A DNA stretch of 40,259 nt from contig CAZOKN010000013.1 in NCBI GenBank assembly GCA_964580525.1, forward strand, positions 1 to 40,259. Reading direction: 5' to 3'. The notes beneath the pieces were generated by a model that saw nothing but the letters and a program-made list of their open reading frames with translations, had not been told where the DNA came from and did not search any database. Both the position numbers and the translations under genes were made by a program. Of the stretch, positions 16,094-23,226 are shown one piece after another; the first letter of the stretch is position 1; each line of letters starts with the position of its first letter. Source of the DNA: CAZOKN01 sp964580525 (lineage in GTDB: Bacteria; Pseudomonadota; Alphaproteobacteria; Rickettsiales; UBA6187).

Positions 16094-17305
16094 TTAAATT
16101 CCTTTAGATAAAATTTTACTAACATTAACCCTATAGGCAATGATCGCAGGTATTATCGACGATAAGGCACTTATCAAAAGAGCCATTATCACCAAATATA
16201 TTTCATAAGGATGAAAGCCAATATGGTTTAAAAGCATATGCTTTGTCTGCTCAATCCAGATTTGTGCTAACAATGCAAGCCCATGACCAAGTGCAATACC
16301 AAGCGCTGTGCCAACTGAGCCAATCACCATGCCTTCAGTTAATACAAAAGCAAAAATCTTGCCTCTGGTGGCCCCTAAGCTGCGCATTAATGCAATGTCA
16401 TAGCGGCGATCGTTTATAGCACTAAATAAGGTTACGAAAAAACTAAACGCAGCAATAACGATTAGGATAATTGCAAAGACAGTAATAGCATCACTACCTA
16501 CACCAACTATTTTCATTAATCGTGCCATTTCAAAAGCCGGGCTGGCAGCCTGCAATGAGCTATTCTTATTTATCTCACGCGGCAAACTAACAGCGGCCAT
16601 TGGTGTGCTATAAGTAATCAGCAAAGAAGTTATTTCATTGCCAGGATGCTCTTTTTTATAAGCTACTTCCTCAGGATCATCCTCGTCAGGATGCTCATGT
16701 ACACGCCAAACACTTTCTACTGGCGTTAGAACTAGCCTGTCCAGCACACTTCCCGTTGGTTTTAATATACCAACGACTTCATAAGGAAAATCATTATGTA
16801 AATCGTCGCTATTAGCCAGTCCATGTGCACCAATGATTTTATCACCGATTTTTGAAATATTTATAGCTGCAACTTCACTACCTAAAATAACTTCCATAGG
16901 TTTTGAGAAAATCTTACCTGCGGCAATCTGGCCATCATAATGATTTAGATAGTCGATATTAGTGCCGACGATACGAAAACCATTATAATTATCACCCAGA
17001 GCAACCGGAATAGCTGATTTTATCAACGGATTTTTTTGTAGCTTTTCAGCTTCTTCCAAAGGAATATTTCCATTTGGAATATCAAGATGAAAAACACTAG
17101 AAAGTATCAGCTGGATAGGGCTACCTTTAGCGCCTACTACCAGATTAATGCCCTCCAAATCTCGTGTGAAACGCTGCTCCACTTGCTGACTTATATGCAG
17201 AAGCGTTATAATAATTGCAATTCCCAAAGCTAGTACCAGAGAATTTAATAGGCTACTTGCTGCACGAAAACGCAAATTAGCAAAACTTATTTTTATAATA
17301 TTCAT
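16094..17305 (-). CDS. ABC transporter permease, FtsX/MacB type
   Basis: The 403-residue permease has one N-terminal helix (LLNSLVLALGIAIIITLLHI, about residues 18-37), an extracytoplasmic domain of about 230 residues, and three C-terminal helices starting near residues 270, 320 and 365. This is the four-helix MacB/LolC/FtsX layout. RYDIALMRSLGATRGKI is the typical cytoplasmic coupling segment. The periplasmic domain holds an acidic/His stretch (RVHEHPDEDDPEEV) that could bind metal. Such permeases do mechanical work on periplasmic substrates and do not usually import small molecules. It is 3 bases downstream of its ATPase, and the pair is embedded with DUF3299 and a His-containing exported protein. 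Confidence 0.85.
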   Translation of the reverse strand: MNIIKISFANLRFRAASSLLNSLVLALGIAIIITLLHISQQVEQRFTRDLEGINLVVGAKGSPIQLILSSVFHLDIPNGNIPLEEAEKLQKNPLIKSAIPVALGDNYNGFRIVGTNIDYLNHYDGQIAAGKIFSKPMEVILGSEVAAINISKIGDKIIGAHGLANSDDLHNDFPYEVVGILKPTGSVLDRLVLTPVESVWRVHEHPDEDDPEEVAYKKEHPGNEITSLLITYSTPMAAVSLPREINKNSSLQAASPAFEMARLMKIVGVGSDAITVFAIILIVIAAFSFFVTLFSAINDRRYDIALMRSLGATRGKIFAFVLTEGMVIGSVGTALGIALGHGLALLAQIWIEQTKHMLLNHIGFHPYEIYLVIMALLISALSSIIPAIIAYRVNVSKILSKGI

Positions 17306-17308
17306 CGC

Positions 17309-17953
17309 TTATTCTCCAATCTTTATAATATTGGTAAAGTGCTCTTTTACCCTGGTATCGTGCGTAGAAATTACAAGACTAGCACCACTATCTTTAGCAG
17401 CCTGTTTAATAAGTCCTATAACGTCAGAACAGTTTTTATCATCAAGGCTGGAGGTGGGTTCATCCGCTAATATTAATTTTGGCTTATTAATAACAGCTCT
17501 AGCAATCGCCACGCGCTGTGCTTGGCCTTGGCTAAGCTCATTGGGCATAGAATCACTTTTATCAGCAATGCCTATTTTTTCTAACATTGAAATCACCTGA
17601 TTTTGGCTCTGGGGGTTTCCTGAAAGATATGAGGCAAGTAATAAATTATCTAACACAGACAGGCTTTTTACTAAATGTAATGTTTGGAAAATTATTCCGA
17701 TATTTTTACCGCGAAAATTGTCCATCTGCGCTTCTGAAAGCGAATTAATTTCAACGCCGTTGATACTAATTTTGCCTTTGATTAAAGGGTTTAAGCCAGC
17801 AATGGCATAAAGAAGGGTTGTTTTGCCAGAGCCTGAAGGACCTGACAACAAACACTGGCCAGATTTTTCCAAATCCAAGCCTTTAAATTCAAGTATGGTT
17901 TTTCCACCATAGCCGAGTGTTGCTTGTGAAATATTCAACATGTTTTCATCCAT
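17309..17953 (-). CDS. ABC transporter ATP-binding protein, LolD-like
   Basis: This 214-residue ATPase has Walker A (GPSGSGKTTLL, about 38-48), the Q-loop (GIIFQTLHLV), the ABC signature (LSQGQAQRVAIARA), Walker B (LILADEPTSSLD) and the switch His (VISTHDTRV). It is closest to the LolD/MacB/FtsE group that pairs with four-helix permeases, and the permease follows 3 bases later. The start could be the ATG at 17953 or at 17941; GGATG lies before the latter. It powers the neighbouring permease. Lol function is unlikely, because lolCDE partners are not here and DUF3299 genes are. Confidence 0.88.
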   Translation of the reverse strand: MDENMLNISQATLGYGGKTILEFKGLDLEKSGQCLLSGPSGSGKTTLLYAIAGLNPLIKGKISINGVEINSLSEAQMDNFRGKNIGIIFQTLHLVKSLSVLDNLLLASYLSGNPQSQNQVISMLEKIGIADKSDSMPNELSQGQAQRVAIARAVINKPKLILADEPTSSLDDKNCSDVIGLIKQAAKDSGASLVISTHDTRVKEHFTNIIKIGE

Positions 17954-18032
17954 TTATTTATTTTTCTTATGAATTAAAATCCATAAAACTAAGCATTTTT
18001 TATGCAAAAAAATCACTTAAATTTATGGTTAT

Positions 18033-18323
18033 TTATGCATGAAAAATAAATGGCGGAGCACGAGGATTAGCAGCATAATAAGCTGCTGGTTCAGATATAA
18101 TGGAATTATATGAGGTGTTTTTAACAATGAAAAAACTTAAGGGAGAATTATCTATTGTTTTTGATTGCGAAGTGGCTTTACTTTTATCAAACACAAAAGC
18201 AATATCACAATTTTTGCCATTATGAGTGTGATTGCAAAAGGCGTGCTCAGCCATATGCCAAACACTAAGTATTTGGACTGTAAGCAAAAATACAGCTACG
18301 AATAGGCCTATTTTTTTGTTCAT
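18033..18323 (-). CDS. Small exported His-containing protein, possibly DUF2946-like
   Basis: The 96-residue product starts with a signal peptide (MNKKIGLFVAVFLLTVQIL) and continues with HMAEHAFCNHTHNGKNC, a cluster of five His and two Cys suited to metal binding. The C-terminus ends NPRAPPFIFHA; an R-A-P-P ending is typical of small DUF2946-like proteins found near metal transport genes. It is the first gene of the minus-strand ABC/DUF3299 cluster, about 80 bases ahead of the ATPase. The family call is tentative. A periplasmic metal-binding role is inferred from the His/Cys cluster and neighbours. Confidence 0.6.
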   Translation of the reverse strand: MNKKIGLFVAVFLLTVQILSVWHMAEHAFCNHTHNGKNCDIAFVFDKSKATSQSKTIDNSPLSFFIVKNTSYNSIISEPAAYYAANPRAPPFIFHA

Positions 18324-18331
18324 ATGACTTT

Positions 18332-18369
18332 TATGTTATTTAAAATTGCTATTATAACATACGTGTCAA
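18332..18369 (-). promoter_or_regulatory. Candidate promoter with overlapping inverted repeat
   Basis: Reading the minus strand, TTGACA (18364-18369) lies ahead of an AT-rich region with ATTTTA about 17 bases later. An inverted repeat TATGTTAT (18332-18339) and ATAACATA (18354-18361) covers the spacer and -10 region. Its half-sites resemble the ATGTTAT/ATAACAT halves of Fur/Zur-family boxes, but the 14-base spacing is wider than a classic Zur box. It stands just before the metal-linked ABC operon. Confidence 0.35.
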
Positions 18370-18378
18370 GGGGGTATT

Positions 18379-19038
18379 TTACCCTCCAAAAACATCCTTC
18401 AAAAACTTCTGACCAATTTTCATACCTTCCGGGTCAATACCATGGCCAAGATCTTCTCTTGAATAACCATGCACTGTAACGCCAGATTTTTGTAGAGCAG
18501 TCATAGCATCACCAAAAGCCTGGAATGGAACTATTTCATCGGCTTCGCCATGCACAAGGCAAACTTCAGGCTTAGATTTAATTTCATTTTTTAGCAAATG
18601 TGGCGCAACTAATGCACCTGAATATCCAAGAACTCCAGCCAAAGGCTTTTCCCTACGCGGCGCAGAATATAGAGAAAGCATTGTGCCTTGTGAAAAACCA
18701 ATTAGAGCTACATCCTTTTCTTGCAGTCCAAATTCAGCAATCTTTTCATCAATAAATTGATTGAGGGTTGGAGTAACTTCTTTTATGCCGTTCAAAATAT
18801 TTTCTTCGCTTCTATCGAGAAGGCTGAACCACTGATAACCAAAAGGCGCCATATCGCATTTATAGGGAGCATTAGGTGAAACAAAATAAGCATCTGGCAG
18901 AATTGATGAAAAATATGGCACTAGTCCAAATAAATCATCACCATTAGCACCAAGACCATGCAATAAAATCACTATCTGTTTTGGCTTTTTGCCTGATTGC
19001 GGCATTTGATCGGGACCGGAAAGTTTTGGTTGGGTCAT
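18379..19038 (-). CDS. Carboxylesterase/phospholipase family alpha/beta hydrolase
   Basis: The 219-residue serine hydrolase shows VILLHGLGANGDDLFGLVP (oxyanion region), the nucleophile elbow GFSQGT, the acid in LVHGEADEIVPF and the catalytic His in DLGHGIDPEG. This is the YpfH/EstB group of small carboxylesterases. The ATG at 19038 is chosen because TAGG precedes it; an ATG 7 codons upstream lacks a site. It acts in the cytoplasm on short acyl esters or lysophospholipids; the substrate is not predictable. It lies about 40 bases beyond the 3' end of the RNase P RNA on the same strand. Confidence 0.9.
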   Translation of the reverse strand: MTQPKLSGPDQMPQSGKKPKQIVILLHGLGANGDDLFGLVPYFSSILPDAYFVSPNAPYKCDMAPFGYQWFSLLDRSEENILNGIKEVTPTLNQFIDEKIAEFGLQEKDVALIGFSQGTMLSLYSAPRREKPLAGVLGYSGALVAPHLLKNEIKSKPEVCLVHGEADEIVPFQAFGDAMTALQKSGVTVHGYSREDLGHGIDPEGMKIGQKFLKDVFGG

Positions 19039-19079
19039 ATTTTTACCTATAAAAAGCATATTAGAAAGACTGCTAAAAA

Positions 19080-19545
19080 AATTCCAGACGGCCTATAAGC
19101 CGGGTTCTGTCGAGGGCGACTATTCATCTGGGATATATGTTACCATATACCTCAAGCAACCTACCCGAATATCTGGTGTGGAAAACACCTGCAAAGCGCA
19201 AGCGCTCTGCGCGATATCCCTATTTGGTCTTGCTCCCGGCGGGGTTTGCATATGCCGCGACATGTTACCATGCGCGCGGTGCGCTCTTACCGCACCTTTT
19301 CACCCTTACCCTTACAGGCGGTTATTTTCTGTGGCACTTTCCCTAAGGTCACNNNNNNNNNNAGGCGCAGCAGGCCCAAGGGCTTGCCGCGCCGTAGCCT
19401 ATTAGGGCGAAGGCGGGCGGTTATTCTCTGTGGCACTTTCCCTGGGATCTCTCCCGGCGGGCGTTACCCGCCACCGTTTTTCCATGGAGCCCGGACTTTC
19501 CTCTATATCCAAAAGGATACAGCAGCCACCTAGCCATCTGGAAGC
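19080..19545 (-). ncRNA. rnpB: RNase P RNA, bacterial class A, interrupted by an assembly gap
   Basis: The catalytic RNA that trims 5' leaders from tRNAs. Helix P1 is formed by 19533-19543 and 19082-19092. The universal 5' block GAGGAAAGTCCGGGCTC is at 19487-19503 and the 3' block GACAGAACCCGGCTTA at 19096-19111. The GGTAAGAGCGCACCG core is also present, with AGGGTGAAAAGGTGC. Ten Ns split it at 19353-19362. A 28-base block (the strand GGGAAAGTGCCACAGA and beyond) occurs twice, at 19416-19443 and 19317-19344, one on each side of the gap and 27 of 28 identical. A normal molecule has it once, so the join probably overlaps two variants. Ends are estimated from P1. Confidence 0.93.
19353..19362. 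other. Assembly gap (10 N) inside the RNase P RNA gene
   Basis: The gap is flanked by two near-identical copies of a conserved RNase P segment, so the contigs on the two sides overlap in content but differ in sequence. The join may be spurious. Confidence 0.95.
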
Positions 19546-19643
19546 GGCAATATGAACTATAATTAGGGTTTTGGCAAGGGATGAAGAGATGAAAAAATAT
19601 TAGATCTGCTAAACAAATATAACATATTTTTCAATAAATAATC

Positions 19644-21494
19644 CTAAGCTCCATCCGGCAACACACGCACCGCGCCCATATCAGCGCTAGCAGCTAGCAT
19701 TGCGTAATTACGTAATGCAGTAGAAATATGTCTTTCGCGGCCAATTGGTTTATAAGCATCTTTGCCTTTAGCCAATTCTTTTTTCTTGCGCTCCGCCATT
19801 TCCGAATCTGAAATTTTTAGGTTAATGCTGCGATTTGGAATATCGATTTCAATGATATCACCATTTTCGATAAGAGCTATATTGCCACCGCTTGCCGCTT
19901 CTGGCGATATATGGCCGATAGAAAGCCCAGATGTTCCGCCTGAAAAACGTCCGTCAGTTATAAGTGCACATTCCTTGCCCAAATGAATCGACTTTAAATA
20001 TGAAGTTGGGTAAAGCATTTCCTGCATACCAGGTCCACCTTTTGGTCCCTCATAACGAATAACCACGATATCTCCGGCAACTATCTTGCCGTTTAGTATG
20101 GAATCGCACGCAGTATCTTGCGAATAGAAAACCTTAGCTTTGCCTGTAAATTTCCAAACACTTTTATCAACACCGGCTGTTTTCACAACACAGCCTTTTT
20201 CAGCTATATTGCCAAATAAAACGGCTAGTCCGCCATCTTTCGAATAGCAATGCTCTACACTGCGTATACAGCCGGATTTTCTGTCTATATCCAATTCTTT
20301 AAACATAGAACGCTGCGCACCCATAGTAATTATGCGTCCAGAATGAGCAGGCGATGATTTATAAACTTCAATTGCCTTATCGATAACAGTACTGCGTGCA
20401 ATGTCGTATTTATCCAATGCTTCAGCTAATGTGTATCCATCAGCGCGGCTAACGGAAGTATCAAGCAGCCCTCCTCTGTCCAATTCACCGAGAATGGCCA
20501 TGATTCCTCCAGCGCGATTAACATCTTCTATGTGATAATCTTTAGAGTTTGGCGCAACTTTGCACAGACAAGGAACTTTTCTTGAAAGCTCATCTATATC
20601 ATGCATTTTAAAATCAACATTTGCCTCATGGGCAATCGCCAAAATATGCAGAATTGTGTTTGTTGAACCACCCATAGCAATATCCAGAGCCATAGCATTA
20701 TTAAACGCTGCTTTAGTAGCTATATTCCTCGGCAATACAGACTCATCGCCGTTTTCATAATATTCTTTTGCCATTTCAACAATGCGTTCTGCGGCCTGTT
20801 CAAATAATTTGATACGGTTTTCATGGGTGGCAACGATTGTTCCATTGCCAGGCAATGCCAGACCAATTGCTTCATTTAAGCAATTCATAGAATTTGCTGT
20901 AAACATTCCTGAGCAGCTGCCACAAGTTGGGCAGGCATTATTTTCAACTTCTTTTAATCTTTCGTCAGAAACATCTTTATCAGCCGCCATAACCATTGCA
21001 TCGATAAGATCAAGCTTTTCCTTACCAATAACCCCAGCTTCCATTGGTCCACCAGAAACAAATATAGTAGGGATATTAAGGCGCATAGCTGCCATTAGCA
21101 TTCCAGGCGTAATTTTATCGCAGTTAGATATGCAAACCAGCGCATCAACCTTGTGGCCATTACACATATATTCAACAGAATCCGCTATCAAATCGCGCGA
21201 AGGCAGGGAATAGAGCATGCCATCATGTCCCATTGCGATACCATCATCCAGGGCAATTGTGTTAAATTCCGCCGCAAAGCAACCTTTAGATTCAATAATT
21301 TTCTTAACTCTTTGACCAATATCGTGCAAATGGACGTGTCCAGGGACAAACTGGGTGAAGGAATTGGCAATGGCGATTATAGGCTTACCAAAATGCTCAT
21401 CTTTGGCTCCATTTGCTCTCCATAGGCTTCTTGCCCCTGCCATTTTTCGGCCTTGAGTGCTCTCGCTGCTACGTAATTTTATCTTATGTCCCAT
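19644..21494 (-). CDS. ilvD: Dihydroxy-acid dehydratase IlvD
   Basis: The 616-residue enzyme converts 2,3-dihydroxy-3-methylbutanoate and its homologue to the 2-keto acids in valine and isoleucine synthesis. Iron-sulfur ligands are expected in CISNCDKITPGM and in NACPTCGSCSGMFTANSM, both present. ITDGRFSGGTSGLSIGHISPEA near the C-terminus is the conserved IlvD/Edd signature. Length matches the long IlvD form. It is alone on its strand, with AT-rich upstream sequence (21495-21651) shared with the divergent pentapeptide gene. No leader-peptide attenuator is visible. Confidence 0.97.
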   Translation of the reverse strand: MGHKIKLRSSESTQGRKMAGARSLWRANGAKDEHFGKPIIAIANSFTQFVPGHVHLHDIGQRVKKIIESKGCFAAEFNTIALDDGIAMGHDGMLYSLPSRDLIADSVEYMCNGHKVDALVCISNCDKITPGMLMAAMRLNIPTIFVSGGPMEAGVIGKEKLDLIDAMVMAADKDVSDERLKEVENNACPTCGSCSGMFTANSMNCLNEAIGLALPGNGTIVATHENRIKLFEQAAERIVEMAKEYYENGDESVLPRNIATKAAFNNAMALDIAMGGSTNTILHILAIAHEANVDFKMHDIDELSRKVPCLCKVAPNSKDYHIEDVNRAGGIMAILGELDRGGLLDTSVSRADGYTLAEALDKYDIARSTVIDKAIEVYKSSPAHSGRIITMGAQRSMFKELDIDRKSGCIRSVEHCYSKDGGLAVLFGNIAEKGCVVKTAGVDKSVWKFTGKAKVFYSQDTACDSILNGKIVAGDIVVIRYEGPKGGPGMQEMLYPTSYLKSIHLGKECALITDGRFSGGTSGLSIGHISPEAASGGNIALIENGDIIEIDIPNRSINLKISDSEMAERKKKELAKGKDAYKPIGRERHISTALRNYAMLAASADMGAVRVLPDGA

Positions 21495-21651
21495 AATAAA
21501 ACCCTAAAAATCAATAAAACAGAGGCCTTTATATAGCAAAAAAATATAAATATCAAAGAAACTTAAATCATTAATTATGTTAATAAATAATTAACTATCA
21601 GATATTACAATAAGTAGTTGATAAACATTAACAAAATATAGGCGGATTGCC

Positions 21652-22482
21652 ATGGCAAGTAATAAAAAAAATGAGTCTATACAAACACACCACAGTATAG
21701 ACGCAAAATTTATAAATAATTGCTATAAGCGCTATAAACAGACTGGAAATATTGATGATAAAAGCATCATCAATCACATCATGAACTGGCGTAAAGGTAA
21801 TCATTTTTACCTAAATAAGCTTGAAAATGTATTAAAACATATTGATCTTAGAGATATAAGTCTGGAAGCTCTTGAAGAGCTCGATTTTAAAGGTATACCT
21901 TTAATCGGCCAAGTGGTTACACAAAAACAACTACCTATAATTCTTGAAAAATCACGTGGATTTTATCATCTGCCAACTATTTATTTAGAGGGCTTAAATT
22001 TTAGTGGTCTTGATTTTTCTGGATTAAAACTGGATGAGTTAAGCTTTAGAGATTGTAATTTTGAAAAGGCTAATTTTTCAAAATGCGTTTCAATGAATGG
22101 TACAATTTTTGAAGGAAATTCGAACTTTAGAGGCGCTAATTTCAGCAAGAAAACCCTTTCAAATGTCAGCTTTGGCACTTCTGAATATTGCGTTACTGAT
22201 TTATCAAATGCAAAATTTACAGATTGCAAGCTAGTAAATGTTAATTTTGGCTTATTTCACAAATCAAAAACTATATTAACTAACGCCAATTTTACGAACA
22301 GCAAACTACACACTGTTCAATTCGGCGGCAATGTGATTATGCCAGACAAAAAACACTTAAAAGGCTGCCACATGGGTGGTTATACAAAGTTACCGAACTC
22401 AAAAATTATAACACAAAGTTATCTAAGATTAGCTAACAGACATAACCCTGTTGATGAATATTTACTTTTTGCTTTGCATTGA
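21652..22482 (+). CDS. Pentapeptide-repeat-like protein A
   Basis: The 276-residue soluble protein has an alpha-helical N-terminus (about 1-110) and a quadrilateral beta-helix-like section at about 110-220. That section is made of A(N/D)F/LxX-type units: LEGLNFSGLDFSGLKLDEL, RDCNFEKANFSKC, RGANFSKKTLSNVSF, LSNAKFTDCKLVNVNF. The N-terminal module (NHIMNWRKGNHFYLNKLENV, then HIDLRDISLEAL) recurs in the next gene, so the two are tandem paralogs. No signal peptide is seen. Pentapeptide proteins can mimic DNA or act as binding platforms, and are common among effectors of host-associated bacteria. No specific function can be assigned. The TGA stop is followed within a few bases by the next gene's ribosome site. 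Confidence 0.7.
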   Translation: MASNKKNESIQTHHSIDAKFINNCYKRYKQTGNIDDKSIINHIMNWRKGNHFYLNKLENVLKHIDLRDISLEALEELDFKGIPLIGQVVTQKQLPIILEKSRGFYHLPTIYLEGLNFSGLDFSGLKLDELSFRDCNFEKANFSKCVSMNGTIFEGNSNFRGANFSKKTLSNVSFGTSEYCVTDLSNAKFTDCKLVNVNFGLFHKSKTILTNANFTNSKLHTVQFGGNVIMPDKKHLKGCHMGGYTKLPNSKIITQSYLRLANRHNPVDEYLLFALH

Positions 22483-22496
22483 AAAATGGAGAGTTT

Positions 22497-23222
22497 ATGC
22501 CAAAGAAACCTCAAATTACGGCAGAAACAATAAATGAATGGTATCACGGCGATCAAGCGAGGGGACAGTTATTTCCGCGTAATTTTCTTTTTGATAAAAT
22601 AAGTAATTTCATTACTAAAAATAATATTTATGAAGATGATTTTCTAGAAGTGCTAAAAAATGTTGATGTGAGAGATATAAAAGGCCAAGTTTTTGCAAAA
22701 ATGGATTTTTCACCACTTCCACAATTTCTAAGGGGAAAATCTTTAAATTCTCATCAATTTGGTATTCTAATAAAAAAAAGTATCCCAGAAGGAAGAATGC
22801 CTACAACATTCGAAGGATTAGATTTAACAAGTGTAGATTTCCGCGAGTTAGGCCCAGATATATCTATATCAGGTATAACATTTAGAAATTGTAATATGGA
22901 AAATGTCGACCTCTCTACATGCCTTTCCATCAATAATTGTCAATTTGTCGAAAAAACAAATCTAAAAGGCGCTAATTTCAGCGGCCAAAAACTAGAAAAT
23001 ATAGCTTTTGGTGAAGTTGACTTATCGAAAGCTAATTTCAGCAAAGTTTCTTTTGTTAACACAAAGTTCCAAGAAAATGCCAAATTACCAAAAAAAGAAA
23101 ATTTCAAAGATTCAACTATGGACTATAGAAGCAAGGAACAGAGTAGTGCATTAAGAGATCACTTAAAAGGAAAAGAATCTGATATTTTAGGTAGCCCTTC
23201 CACAGGACGAAGAGATCGTTAG
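22497..23222 (+). CDS. Pentapeptide-repeat-like protein B, paralog of A
   Basis: Starting at the ATG 22497 (GGAG 6 bases upstream), the 241-residue protein repeats the layout of its neighbour. It has an N-terminal helical module (ISNFITKNNIYEDDFLEVL, then KNVDVRDIKGQVFAKMDFS) followed by pentapeptide units (FEGLDLTSVDFRELG, RNCNMENVDLSTCLSI, KGANFSGQKLENIAFGE, VDLSKANFSKVSFVNTKF). Both genes even share the nucleotide run GGCGCTAATTTCAGC. The C-terminal 40 residues are charged and probably flexible. It is translationally close to protein A and ends 4 bases from the convergent ankyrin gene. Confidence 0.7.
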   Translation: MPKKPQITAETINEWYHGDQARGQLFPRNFLFDKISNFITKNNIYEDDFLEVLKNVDVRDIKGQVFAKMDFSPLPQFLRGKSLNSHQFGILIKKSIPEGRMPTTFEGLDLTSVDFRELGPDISISGITFRNCNMENVDLSTCLSINNCQFVEKTNLKGANFSGQKLENIAFGEVDLSKANFSKVSFVNTKFQENAKLPKKENFKDSTMDYRSKEQSSALRDHLKGKESDILGSPSTGRRDR

Positions 23223-23226
23223 ATAA

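Noticed and set aside
17309..17953. Assignment of the ABC ATPase and permease as LolD/LolE
   Set aside because: Only one permease is present and the neighbours are DUF3299 proteins; lipoprotein release is not supported by context.
19137..19533. Several overlapping plus-strand frames
   Set aside because: They lie within RNase P RNA and are not coding.
20782..21213. Plus-strand frame of 143 codons
   Set aside because: It is the antisense shadow of ilvD.
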